The notes under the pieces were generated by a model. The model was given only the letters and a program-made list of their open reading frames with translations, had not been told where the DNA came from and did not search any database. A stretch of 22,475 nucleotides of DNA from UBA11164 sp002420085 (lineage in GTDB: Bacteria > Pseudomonadota > Gammaproteobacteria > Xanthomonadales > Xanthomonadaceae), in contig DALYLJ010000039.1 in the NCBI GenBank assembly GCA_031976395.1, positions 1 through 22,475 of the forward strand. Reading direction: 5' to 3'. Made by a program: the position numbers and the translations under genes. Shown piece by piece: positions 1 to 8,363 of the stretch. Each line of letters starts with the position of its first letter. Within the stretch, counting starts at the first letter, position 1.

Positions 1-125
1 GCGAGTTCGACAACATGCGGGTCAGCAGCCTCAACCGCAACAACAACACCGGCACTGTCACCAACCTGACCGACGCCGACAGCAATGGCGAGCAGGCGCT
101 CGACGATAATGGGATCGTTTTTTGA
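1..125 (+). CDS. 3' end of an unidentified protein gene (partial)
   Basis: An open plus-strand frame enters from the left edge and ends at a TGA at 123-125, leaving about 40 codons. The visible tail is rich in Asn, Asp, Thr and Ser (an NRNNNTGTVTNLTDAD-like stretch) and ends in GIVF. That composition fits a secreted or surface-exposed beta-rich protein, but no family is recognisable from so short a piece. It is judged real because the frame is open up to the edge and a strong intrinsic terminator follows its stop by 35 bases. The function cannot be assigned from this window. Confidence 0.7.
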   Translation, partial: EFDNMRVSSLNRNNNTGTVTNLTDADSNGEQALDDNGIVF

Positions 126-159
126 TGCAGTAAATGCGACTTCGTTGACCTGAAATCGA

Positions 160-193
160 ACGGGCGTCCTGTGCTGCACAGGGCGCCCGTTTT
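160..193 (+). terminator. Rho-independent terminator of the left-edge gene
   Basis: The arms are ACGGGCGTCCTGTG and CACAGGGCGCCCGT. They pair over 14 bp with one G-T wobble around a CTG loop, and a run of T follows at 190-193. It lies 35 bases past the stop of the partial plus-strand gene and is the best intrinsic terminator in the window. Confidence 0.88.
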
Positions 194-576
194 CATCTGC
201 GCATCCGATCCGGATTCAATACGGCCAGCACCCGACCAGACACCTGATCGTCGAGATATGGCGCACCCATTTCACGGCAGTCGCAAGCACATCAAGCCAG
301 AACCCGCATCGCCCAAATCATGGCTCATTTCGCACGCTCAAAGCCACTGCAACGGGCTTCGAGAACCGCTCACCGATCTGCAACTGAGGTTCGGCACCAG
401 CCAGGAATAACACTACGGTTGTCGACCACTGGCCAGAGCCGCTGAACCGGACCACTGGGCCGAATGATAGCCAACCCGGAGAGTCCCGACCGCCTCCATG
501 CTCGGCGCATCCACACACGGAACGTCGACAAGCAATGACGCATGAAGCGTTCAGACCCGCCCCTTGCACTCAAGCC
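194..576. other. Intergenic stretch between convergent genes, no convincing gene
   Basis: This stretch lies between the terminator and the 3' end of the Tat-signal protein gene. It is noticeably poorer in GC than most of the window. It contains a direct repeat, GACCACTGG, at 424-432 and 449-457. A minus-strand frame at 318-569 (83 codons) starts 8 bases beyond the upstream gene's stop, but its codon use is mixed and it resembles no family, so it is not called. No terminator with a T run is visible for the minus-strand operon. Confidence 0.5.
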
Positions 577-1629
577 TCAATCGACAATCACAAAATCGCC
601 GACATAGACTGACTCCTGCGTGATAGGATCAAATATCCGGAGCGGCAAGCGCCCCGGTGAGTTCAACAGATGCGGATTGATCAATTTGGCACTTATGACA
701 CTTCCACCAACGGTGGCTTCAAGCCGTTGATCGCCGAGCGTCACCATGGTGTCTTGCGGAGCGCAGAACGTGCTGACCCATAAAACCGACGCACCATCCA
801 CACCGACGTTGAAGGGCTTTCCAACCCGGGTCGAACGCGGCCCCCAATCGTCAACCGCACTGAACACGCTCGACGCAATGCCCATGCCCGATTTCGAGCG
901 GCCGGGCGCATCCCTGACCACACATGTCCCAACGTACTGACGAACGCCCTGAAACGGGTCATACAATTCGATCGAGTAGCGACCTGCCTCAGCCATAATG
1001 GATCGGTCTTTCTCCGGATCGATACGCGCCGACAGGGTGTTATTTCCAAGGGCGACAGGGGTCACGACCCCATCGATCAGGAGGGCGATTCCACTGGGAG
1101 CTTCACCCTCGAACGCGACCCAGATACCGGGCGATCCAGATCGCTGTATTCCAGTACGATTATCGATGCAGATGGACCGTGGTCCCCACTCACGAATCTC
1201 AAGAATATCGGCCACCCTTGCCGAGGCTGGATCCTGTGCTGGCGAAGCGTGTGATGATTCACTTTTTTGATGGATCCACGCCGAAAGAATCAGCAGATCA
1301 TATTCAAATTCCGATACCCTCCATCCATCGATTTCCACATGCCGCTGTTCAAGGTAATCGGAAGCAACGATCATCCGGATCGCGTCGGCCAAGGTTTCTT
1401 GCGCAAACGGTGGCTGTTCAAGCCGTCTCAACAAACGCCTCCGAATGGCCCCGACATCATGGCTGTGGAGTGAAGAATGCGCCTGGAAACCTCGCAACCG
1501 ACGTGCGAGCGCGTCCAACTCGTGCGCTCGCCCATCACGGTGAAAACGTCCAGACGCCTGGGCCAAGCCAGGCATGACCATGGAAACGGTCGTGGCGATC
1601 GCCGTTCGCAAGAGCTGCCGTCTGTTCAT
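577..1629 (-). CDS. Tat-signal protein with two WGPRS beta domains; probable small partner of the GMC oxidoreductase
   Basis: A 350-residue protein. It starts with a twin-arginine signal (NRRQLLR, residues 2-8), a hydrophobic stretch and an AQA cleavage region near residue 25, so it is probably exported folded through Tat. Residues 36-118 are helical (LDALARRLRGF, then LADAIRMIVASDYL) and recall in layout the small Tat-signal subunits of sorbitol/fructose-type flavin dehydrogenases; this similarity is by eye only. Residues 148-240 and 262-350 are two copies of a beta-rich module, each opening with WGPRS and closing with DP...YVG..VV.D, possibly Ig-like. The ATG overlaps the oxidoreductase stop (ATGA at 1626-1629), so the two are probably translationally coupled. 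Base composition is AT-richer than the flanks. Export is fairly secure; the subunit role is inference. Confidence 0.8.
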   Translation of the reverse strand: MNRRQLLRTAIATTVSMVMPGLAQASGRFHRDGRAHELDALARRLRGFQAHSSLHSHDVGAIRRRLLRRLEQPPFAQETLADAIRMIVASDYLEQRHVEIDGWRVSEFEYDLLILSAWIHQKSESSHASPAQDPASARVADILEIREWGPRSICIDNRTGIQRSGSPGIWVAFEGEAPSGIALLIDGVVTPVALGNNTLSARIDPEKDRSIMAEAGRYSIELYDPFQGVRQYVGTCVVRDAPGRSKSGMGIASSVFSAVDDWGPRSTRVGKPFNVGVDGASVLWVSTFCAPQDTMVTLGDQRLEATVGGSVISAKLINPHLLNSPGRLPLRIFDPITQESVYVGDFVIVD

Positions 1630-3062
1630 GAGACTGTCCGCAAGCGGCCTGCGATGTGCTCGGCGGCCCTCACGGAAAGCGCGACGATCGTGAGCGTTGG
1701 ATTGGCATACCCGTAAGCAGGAAAAACCGAACTGCCGAGCACGTAAAGATCATCGCTGCCGAACACCCGACAATCACCATCGACGACGCCCTGACCCGAT
1801 CGATCGGCCATCCGGGTAGTGCCCATATGATGCATGCCGGCCGCGAGGCTCTCGTCGATTGCCGGCGCTTGATGCACGGTCTTCCGGAAGCGGCCCAGAC
1901 CGGCTGCTGCGACGTGCTGACCAAACCGCTCGGCAGACTGCATCAATAGATCGAAGTCTTCGGATTCCACTCGCCAATCCAGCCGGACCCGTGGCACGCC
2001 ATTGGCATCGACATCATCGACCAGGCTCAGCCGGCTTTCGCGGTTCGGCGTCTGCCCAGCCACCACCCGAACCGAGAATAATTTCAATCGTGATGGATTC
2101 GGCCCAAAGAACACCGCGTTGAGGCCATAGTCGTGCTGCAAGAACGAATCTTCCGTTACCGGGTGCAGTGCGATCATGTGACTCGGCGCCAAACTGGCAC
2201 GCAGAACCTCCGGCGTGGGCGCATGTCGTGCCATGATGCCGCCCGCCGCTGTTTCTCGGCGATTGTAGTTCAAGTCCGGCGAAGCCAGCAGTTGGCCCAG
2301 CGTGATTCCGAAGTGATCGGCGAAGCAACGGCCTATCCAATCACCCTCCATGGCGAACGGGTTCTCGATCGATTGGTTCGACCAGAGCAGTGTCCTGGCA
2401 TTCTCGATCCCGCCCATGGCAAGCACGTGGAATCGTGCAGAAAGTCTTCGGCGCCGCCCATCCCGATGCTGCAACAACCAGGTCGATCGTCCGTTCTGGC
2501 CACGCTCGACCTTGATCAGGTCGGTATTCAACAGACAACTGACCTCGATAGACCGACGGATGTGCTCGCGATAGACTTCCCCGAATCGGGTCGGCGGACT
2601 GAACCTGAATGTCAGCGGGTAGAATCCCGACTTTTCAGGCAATTCAATGCTTACTTTCTGCAATTCTTGCGATACGGCGGGACCATCGAATTCCGGTCGG
2701 CCTATCTCAAGCCATCGATATGCATCCGAGATATATTTGTAGACGTCCGACCGAGCCACTGGCCAGCCCGTTCTCCTCACTCCATCCACTGCTTCGAAGT
2801 CGATTTCATCCAACGGCCGACACCAGCCACCCCAATGGCCTGATGTCCCTCCAAAATACCGCAGACGGGATGTCTCCAACGGATAGGGCCTTGGTGCCGA
2901 CTGCCCGCGATAGGGATCCAGACCCGCAGCGTCCGAAGGCTCGAATCCCCCGGCCTCGACAAGCAGGCATCGCGCGCCCCGTTTGGCAAGCTCCAGTGCG
3001 AGCGTGATACCGGCCGGGCCAGCGCCGGCGATGGCAACGTCGAAGACGGATGAATCCGTCAT
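1626..3062 (-). CDS. GMC-family FAD-dependent oxidoreductase
   Basis: A 478-residue flavoprotein that probably oxidises an alcohol or sugar-type substrate; the substrate cannot be read from the sequence. The Rossmann FAD motif GAGPAG is at residues 12-17, followed by VEAG. The FAD-contacting RYFGGTSGHWGG stretch is at 69-79. The C-terminal GMC signature is HHMGTTRM from residue 411, then GSSVFPAYGYANPTLTI, supplying the catalytic His (411/412) and Asn 454. There is no signal peptide, so export would need the Tat-signal partner encoded by the overlapping next gene. I chose the ATG at 3062 because GGGA sits just upstream and the FAD fold starts at once; the frame stays open to 3218, but that extension has no domain character. 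No cytochrome c subunit gene follows, unlike the classical three-subunit dehydrogenases. Composition is AT-richer than the window average. Confidence 0.9.
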   Translation of the reverse strand: MTDSSVFDVAIAGAGPAGITLALELAKRGARCLLVEAGGFEPSDAAGLDPYRGQSAPRPYPLETSRLRYFGGTSGHWGGWCRPLDEIDFEAVDGVRRTGWPVARSDVYKYISDAYRWLEIGRPEFDGPAVSQELQKVSIELPEKSGFYPLTFRFSPPTRFGEVYREHIRRSIEVSCLLNTDLIKVERGQNGRSTWLLQHRDGRRRRLSARFHVLAMGGIENARTLLWSNQSIENPFAMEGDWIGRCFADHFGITLGQLLASPDLNYNRRETAAGGIMARHAPTPEVLRASLAPSHMIALHPVTEDSFLQHDYGLNAVFFGPNPSRLKLFSVRVVAGQTPNRESRLSLVDDVDANGVPRVRLDWRVESEDFDLLMQSAERFGQHVAAAGLGRFRKTVHQAPAIDESLAAGMHHMGTTRMADRSGQGVVDGDCRVFGSDDLYVLGSSVFPAYGYANPTLTIVALSVRAAEHIAGRLRTVS

Positions 3063-3278
3063 ATCGTCCCAGCGAATCAGCATGGCTGCCTGGCCCATAT
3101 GGCGACTCGACCCACCTCGCCCATGTCCGTGGCAGGCAGCATCGTCCATCGATCGTGGGCCGGCCCTTGCATCGAACCGCCAGGGGTGGGCGAAGATTCC
3201 GTCATGTCCTGACTGCATGCGTCATCGTGCGTGGCACTCGGCGCGCGGGATGGTGTTCCGGTTCGCATGCGGCCCCGC
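3063..3278. other. 216-bp gap between the fusion gene and the oxidoreductase gene
   Basis: All flanking genes read leftward. The gap could hold a promoter for the oxidoreductase pair, but I see no convincing -35/-10 pair or terminator. The oxidoreductase frame stays open through most of it, adding up to 52 codons, and the added residues look non-coding. The drop in GC content begins at about this gap. Confidence 0.4.
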
Positions 3279-6200
3279 TCATCCTGACCGATAGGCATGG
3301 GGCTGCCACGGCCCCCATTTCGCCTCATAAATGGCTTTGTTGCGCTCGAACAGTGCCTTGCGTTCCTCCGGCTGCTTCTGCTCGAAGGTCGCTGACAAGT
3401 GGTGGTGGACGAAGACATCCTCGGCACAGCCGATTCGCCAACCCGCCTGCTCGACCCGCCGGCAATAGTCGTCATCCTCGAAAAAGCCGATGCCGAACGC
3501 TTCATCGAGACCACCGACCGTCTGATAGACCACGCGCGGCATGGCGACACAGAAGAACGCGGCGGTGTGCAAGGGCAGCCATTGACCCGGATGCGCCAGG
3601 GTGTAGCGGCGTGCGGCCGGCAGCATGGCTGCCATGTCCGGATAGGCGATGTCGATCCGGGCCTCATTGCCGATGTTGTTGGTGACCGGCCCGACCAGAC
3701 CGAGTCGCGCCTCGCGCCGCAGCAGGGCCGTCAGACCGCGCACCCAGCCGGGCGTAACGAAGGTGTCGTTGTTGAGCAGGATGAGGAACTCACCCTCGGC
3801 GACGGCCAGACCGACATTGTTGCCGGCGGCAAAGCCCAGATTGTCCTCGTTGAGGATCAGCCGACGGCGATGACCGGCGGCAGAAGGTTCAACCAGCCAG
3901 TCCTGGAGGTACTGGCGCGAGCCATCGCTGGATGCATTATCGACCACGATGACTTCGAGATTGCGGTAATCGCTGTAGTGTTCGATGCTGAACAGGCACG
4001 CCTGGGTGAAGACGAGATTGTTGTAAGTCAGCACCACGACCGAAACACACGGCTCCGCGATGTTTTCCAGCGCTTCGTCGAAGGCGCGGGCACGGTGATC
4101 CCAGGTCTGTTCGCTGGCGAACTTCTGGCGCTCGGCGACGGCTGTACTGCCGCCGGGATCGTCCAGCAGTTGCGCCACAGCCGCCACGAACGCCTGCGGT
4201 GTGCTGGCGACGCGCACGGTGTCGCCAAACTGCGCCATCTCGGGCAAATCGATGGCCACCACTGGCTTGCCGGCACTGAGATACTCGTAGACCTTGACCG
4301 GATTGGTCGCCTCGGTCAGCGGGGTAACCCGAAACGGCAACAGGCAGACATCGAAACCATGCAGCCACTGCGGCAGGTCGGCGTAGGGAACTTCGCCGAT
4401 GAACTCGACATTGGCGAGGTCGGCCAACTGGCGCGCGGCGCTGGCTGTATCGCTTCCGACCAATCGGATCAGCACCTGCGGCAGGGCCTCGGCCAGTGCG
4501 CGAATCAATGCGCAATCGAACCATTCGGCGATGGCCCCGAAGTAACCGACGATCGGGCGCCCCAGGGCATCGCCGCGCACCCGCTCCGGCGGCCGACTGA
4601 AGAATGCGTAATCGGCGGCGTTGCGCACCAGACGCAGGTTGCGCGACTGCGGCGCGAGGGCATCGGCCAGCCACTGCGAACTGACGATCACCAGGTCGGC
4701 ATCGGCGATCAGGGCATGCTCGGCCTCGATCACCGCAGAACCGGTATTGTCGAATCCGGCATGATGATCCATGCAGTCATACACCTGCACGACATTGGGC
4801 AACATCCGCGAGCCGATCCGCCAGTAGGGGTGTTGCACCAAGGAGATGCAGCGTCGTGAATCGGTCCAGGCCAGCAATTCGGCCAGACTGCTGGCCAGTG
4901 CCGCCAATGCTTCGGCGTCGGGCGGCTGGTGATAGATGGCGGGCGCGCCCGGCAGATGCAGATGCACCTGGAACAGACGCCCGCTGTCATCGAGCGCCTC
5001 GACCCGAACGCCAGGCCGGCGGTCATCGATGAAGTGGTTGGAGAGGTAGAACACCCGGTGACCCTTGCGTGCCAGGGCGCTGGCGATGTGCTGCGGCCGC
5101 TGATAACGGAAATGCCAGTCGATCACCGCCCAGACATAGACATCCGGCAACGACATGGGCTGCTCGGCCAATGGCGGGCGGGCCGGCGCCGTCAACGGGG
5201 CTTCGCGATCGATTGCGACGTTGACCGACACCTCAGGGACACAACCGATGGTCTCGCCACGGGCAATCGCCTGGAGTTCGCGGTCATCCTGGAACGGCCC
5301 GATGCCCGGCAATCCCTGCAATCGACGGCGCAGGCGGCGCAACTGCCACACGCAGGCACGCGCCGGCCGGCTGAACCGCCACCACCGACTGGTCAACAGG
5401 CGCTGCACGGCAGTTTCGGCACGCTCGCGCAACCGCACCTGCATGGTGAGCGTGCGGGTCAGCTCGTCGATCGATGACTGCAATGCAGCGATGCGCTGTT
5501 CACGCTCGGCCTGAGCGACCTGACGGGCGACCAGTTGCCGATGCGCTTCGGCCAGTTCAGTCGATGCGGCCAGCCATTGCGCCTCACGTTGTGCGGCATG
5601 GGTGCGCGCCTCAGCCAGTTCACCCCCTTGCCGTTCGGCCGTCGCCAATGCCCGTGCGTGCTCGGCCTGCATCTGCCGGATGTCCTCGCTGATCGCCCGC
5701 AGCACCTGCTGTTCGGTGATCTCAAGCCGCTCCTGCAATGTCTGCAACTGCGGCGAAAGGACTCGACCCAGTGCCGCCTCGCCTTGCAGACGCGCACTCT
5801 CGGTCAGTGCCTGTTCCTGCGCGGCCTGCATCTGCCGGATGTCCTCGCTGATCGCCCGCAGCACCTGCTGTTCGGTGATCTCAAGCCGCTCCTGCAATGT
5901 CTGCAACTGCGGCGAAAGGACTCGACCCAGTGCCGCCTCGCCTTGCAGACGCGCACTCTCGGTCAGTGCCTGTTCCTGCGCGGCCTGCATCTGCCGGATG
6001 TCCTCGACGTAGGCCGCCAACAGGCGATCCTGGCCGTCCGCCACGCGCGCATCCAAGGCATCCAGCTTCGGTGCCAGGGCCATTGCGAGGCCGGCCTGGG
6101 CCTGCGCGCGCGCAGCCTCGGTCAAGGCTCCGGCATGTTCGGCCTGCATCCGCTGGATGTTGACACTCACTGCCGTCAGCAGGTCGCGTTGGCCATCTGC

Positions 6201-7196
6201 CAGGGCCTGACCCAACCGTTCGAGTTGCTCCGGGATGCTGCCGATGTCGCGCGCGGCACCGGCAAGCGCGGCTTCGGCGTGTCCGGCTCGCTGCCAGAGG
6301 GCATCAATGAAATTCGCTTGCTCATCGAGCAGACCGTCATACAGTGCCGACCAGGCGTGCCAGGATCCGGCCACGCTCTCAAGCGCGGCCCGGGCATCAC
6401 CGCCGTCAGCCAGGGCGAGCAGAGCATCGTGCATCTGGGCCAGGGTCGGCGCCAGATCGCGCAACGGGTCTGCCCTTTCCTGCCGATGATGGCGCATGCC
6501 GTGATCGAGAAAGCGCTCGATGTCGGTGCGCAGATCATCGTCCTGTCGCAAGCCATCGAGTGCAAGCTCGGAAGCGATCCGGCGCAGGGTGCCCAGGCCA
6601 TCGGCCAACACCTCGTCGTAGCGCACGAAACAACGCGGCAGATCACGAGTCGCCGCCTCGCACTCGATCAGATGGCGCAGCCAGAGCAACAGCGAGCGTG
6701 CCAGCGAGAAGCCGTCACGGGCAGCCAGTGAGGCTGCGATCTCCAGTGGATGCCGCAAGACGATGACTGCCGACAGGCGACAGTGGCTCGGGTCGAGTGC
6801 TTCGATCCACAACGGTGCCAACCGGCACATGCGTGGATCCTTGAGCGCGAACAGCGGGCCGGCGAACTCGGCCTGGGCATACGCCCGGATCGCGGTCAGC
6901 GCCGACCGCGCCGCCGGATGCCCGCGCCAGTCAGTCGGCAGCGCGCGCAGATCGTCCCAGCGGCGGCCGAGCGCGGCCAACAGGCGCTCATCGGTTTCCA
7001 CCGCGAAAGCGTTTTCCCAGTGACCGGTTCGGTTGCCCTCGCTCTCGCTGATCAGCCGCTGGCCGAGCTCACAGCCAGCCAGATTGAGCAGGCGGGCCAG
7101 GGCCGAGGTGCCGCTGCGATGCATGCCCAGCACCAGGATGCCCTGGCGTCCGAGGTGTTCGGCGGTGCCACCGATGGGATTGGCGTTCGCGACCAT
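3279..7196 (-). CDS. Four-part fusion: sulfotransferase, coiled coil, GT4-like and GT2 glycosyltransferases
   Basis: A 1305-residue cytoplasmic-looking protein with no signal peptide. Residues 19-260 are a sulfotransferase-family domain: the PAPS 5'-phosphosulfate loop VLGMHRSGTSAL is at 22-33 and a VIVLRHPLEIAASL strand-helix at 144-157. Residues 305-600 are a long Ala/Gln/Glu/Leu-rich coiled coil with 53-residue repeats (346-398, 399-451, 452-504, then a partial); the middle two are identical. Residues 684-1045 are a GT4-type (GT-B) glycosyltransferase, with NPVKVYEYLSAGKPVVA at 965-981. Residues 1050-1290 are a GT2 (GT-A) domain with VVDNASSDGS at 1084-1093, LNNDT at 1141-1145 and FFEDDDYCRR near 1238. 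It starts 6 bp after the upstream stop, with GAGG as ribosome binding site. It probably assembles and perhaps sulfates a surface glycan or glycoprotein; acceptor and sugars are unknown. Confidence 0.92.
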   Translation of the reverse strand: MVANANPIGGTAEHLGRQGILVLGMHRSGTSALARLLNLAGCELGQRLISESEGNRTGHWENAFAVETDERLLAALGRRWDDLRALPTDWRGHPAARSALTAIRAYAQAEFAGPLFALKDPRMCRLAPLWIEALDPSHCRLSAVIVLRHPLEIAASLAARDGFSLARSLLLWLRHLIECEAATRDLPRCFVRYDEVLADGLGTLRRIASELALDGLRQDDDLRTDIERFLDHGMRHHRQERADPLRDLAPTLAQMHDALLALADGGDARAALESVAGSWHAWSALYDGLLDEQANFIDALWQRAGHAEAALAGAARDIGSIPEQLERLGQALADGQRDLLTAVSVNIQRMQAEHAGALTEAARAQAQAGLAMALAPKLDALDARVADGQDRLLAAYVEDIRQMQAAQEQALTESARLQGEAALGRVLSPQLQTLQERLEITEQQVLRAISEDIRQMQAAQEQALTESARLQGEAALGRVLSPQLQTLQERLEITEQQVLRAISEDIRQMQAEHARALATAERQGGELAEARTHAAQREAQWLAASTELAEAHRQLVARQVAQAEREQRIAALQSSIDELTRTLTMQVRLRERAETAVQRLLTSRWWRFSRPARACVWQLRRLRRRLQGLPGIGPFQDDRELQAIARGETIGCVPEVSVNVAIDREAPLTAPARPPLAEQPMSLPDVYVWAVIDWHFRYQRPQHIASALARKGHRVFYLSNHFIDDRRPGVRVEALDDSGRLFQVHLHLPGAPAIYHQPPDAEALAALASSLAELLAWTDSRRCISLVQHPYWRIGSRMLPNVVQVYDCMDHHAGFDNTGSAVIEAEHALIADADLVIVSSQWLADALAPQSRNLRLVRNAADYAFFSRPPERVRGDALGRPIVGYFGAIAEWFDCALIRALAEALPQVLIRLVGSDTASAARQLADLANVEFIGEVPYADLPQWLHGFDVCLLPFRVTPLTEATNPVKVYEYLSAGKPVVAIDLPEMAQFGDTVRVASTPQAFVAAVAQLLDDPGGSTAVAERQKFASEQTWDHRARAFDEALENIAEPCVSVVVLTYNNLVFTQACLFSIEHYSDYRNLEVIVVDNASSDGSRQYLQDWLVEPSAAGHRRRLILNEDNLGFAAGNNVGLAVAEGEFLILLNNDTFVTPGWVRGLTALLRREARLGLVGPVTNNIGNEARIDIAYPDMAAMLPAARRYTLAHPGQWLPLHTAAFFCVAMPRVVYQTVGGLDEAFGIGFFEDDDYCRRVEQAGWRIGCAEDVFVHHHLSATFEQKQPEERKALFERNKAIYEAKWGPWQPHAYRSG
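5663..6006. repeat. Perfect 159-bp in-frame tandem duplication in the fusion gene
   Basis: Bases 5663-5821 and 5822-5980 are identical base for base, and a third copy continues for 26 bases (5981-6006) before diverging. The period is 159 bp, or 53 codons, so the frame is kept. It encodes residues 399-504 of the coiled coil. An older, diverged unit of the same 53-residue length precedes it in the protein (346-398), so the region grew by repeated unit duplication, with the last event recent. Confidence 0.98.
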
Positions 7197-7202
7197 GCCG
7201 CC

Positions 7203-8363
7203 TCAGTCCAGGGCCGAAGCCAGATCCGCACGCAGGTCGGCCAGATCCTCGACACCGACCGACAGCCGCACCAGATTGTCGGTAATGCCCAGGGCCGCGC
7301 GCCGCTCGGGCGGCACCGAGGCATGGGTCATGATCGCCGGGTGATTGGCCAGGCTCTCGACGCCACCGAGCGATTCGGCGCAGACGAACAGTTCGGTGCG
7401 CTCCATGAATCGCCGGGCACCGGCCAGACCGTCCTTGACGTACAGGGTGATCATCCCGCCGAACCCATGCATCTGGCGCTCGGCCAGGGCCTTTTGCGGG
7501 TGCGAGTCGAGACCCGGGTAGACCACCCGCTCGATCGCCGGATGCGTTTGCAACCATTCGGCCAGCGCGGCGGCGTTCTCGCAGTGGGCGCGCATCCGCA
7601 GGTGCAGGGTCTTGAGGCCGCGCAGGGCCAGGAAACTGTCGAATGGTCCCTGCACCGCGCCGACGGCGTTCTGCAGGAAGGTCATGCGCTCGGCCAGTTC
7701 GGCATCGTCGCCAACCACGACCACACCACCGACGATATCGGAGTGGCCATTGAGGTACTTGGTCGCCGAATGCATCACCAGGTCGGCGCCGAATTCGAGT
7801 GGGCGCTGCACGGCCGGTGAGCAGAAGGTGTTATCGACCGCGACCCACAGTCCATGCTGCTTGGCGAACGCGATGGTGCGGGCGAGATCGACCAGTTTCA
7901 GGGTCGGATTGGTTGGTGTTTCAATCCACAGCAGCCGGGTATTCGGCTTGATGGCGGCGGCCAGAGCGTCGAGGTCATTGAGATCGATCCAACTGAAATC
8001 GAGCCCGGCACTACCGCGCCGAACCCGCTCGAACAGCCGATACGTGCCACCGTAGACATCGTCCATGGCGATGACATGACTGCCGCTGTCGAGCAGGTCG
8101 AGGATGGTGGCGGTTCCGGCCAGACCGGAGGCGAAGGCATAACCCTGCCGGCCGCCCTCCAGTGCCGCCACGCAGCGCTCGTAGGCGAAGCGCGTGGGAT
8201 TGTGACTGCGTGAATACTCATACCCCTGGTGGACGCCCGGACTCTGCTGGACATAGGTCGAGGTCGCGTAGATCGGGGTCATCACGGCGCCGGTCGAAGG
8301 ATCCGGCGACTGGCCGGCATGGACGGCGCGGGTGCCGAGGCCGAGGGGTCTGGTCGAGTTCAT
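7203..8363 (-). CDS. Cystathionine gamma-synthase/gamma-lyase family PLP enzyme
   Basis: A 386-residue enzyme of the Cys/Met-metabolism PLP family, of normal length. Family marks are TRAVHAGQ at 11-18, the YEYSRSHNPTR phosphate-binding stretch at 48-58, the PLP-ring Asp 178 in VDNTF, and the Schiff-base Lys 202 in SATKYLNGHSDIVGG. The C-terminal AESLGGVESL and RLSVGVED motifs complete the fold. Sequence alone does not separate cystathionine gamma-synthase (MetB) from cystathionine gamma-lyase. The cystathionine beta-synthase gene immediately upstream on the same strand favours the lyase role, cleaving cystathionine to cysteine, ammonia and 2-oxobutyrate in reverse transsulfuration. The ATG at 8363 follows GGAT. 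The sulfotransferase/glycosyltransferase gene begins 6 bp after its stop. Confidence 0.95.
   Translation of the reverse strand: MNSTRPLGLGTRAVHAGQSPDPSTGAVMTPIYATSTYVQQSPGVHQGYEYSRSHNPTRFAYERCVAALEGGRQGYAFASGLAGTATILDLLDSGSHVIAMDDVYGGTYRLFERVRRGSAGLDFSWIDLNDLDALAAAIKPNTRLLWIETPTNPTLKLVDLARTIAFAKQHGLWVAVDNTFCSPAVQRPLEFGADLVMHSATKYLNGHSDIVGGVVVVGDDAELAERMTFLQNAVGAVQGPFDSFLALRGLKTLHLRMRAHCENAAALAEWLQTHPAIERVVYPGLDSHPQKALAERQMHGFGGMITLYVKDGLAGARRFMERTELFVCAESLGGVESLANHPAIMTHASVPPERRAALGITDNLVRLSVGVEDLADLRADLASALD

Noticed and set aside
318..569. Possible 83-residue gene behind the Tat-signal protein gene
   Set aside because: Close spacing is suggestive, but codon third positions are not biased, no ribosome binding site stands out, and no family is recognisable.
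3063..3218. 52-codon N-terminal extension of the GMC oxidoreductase
   Set aside because: The added residues are low in structure, contain no signal peptide, and would put the FAD motif unusually far in; the ATG at 3062 has a better upstream site.
3399..4859. 486-codon plus-strand frame opposite the fusion gene
   Set aside because: It is antisense to well-defined GT4 and GT2 motifs and has no recognisable domain.
5663..6006. Tandem repeat considered as a CRISPR array or mobile element
   Set aside because: There are no spacers, the units are 159 bp and coding in frame, and they encode heptad-like helix.
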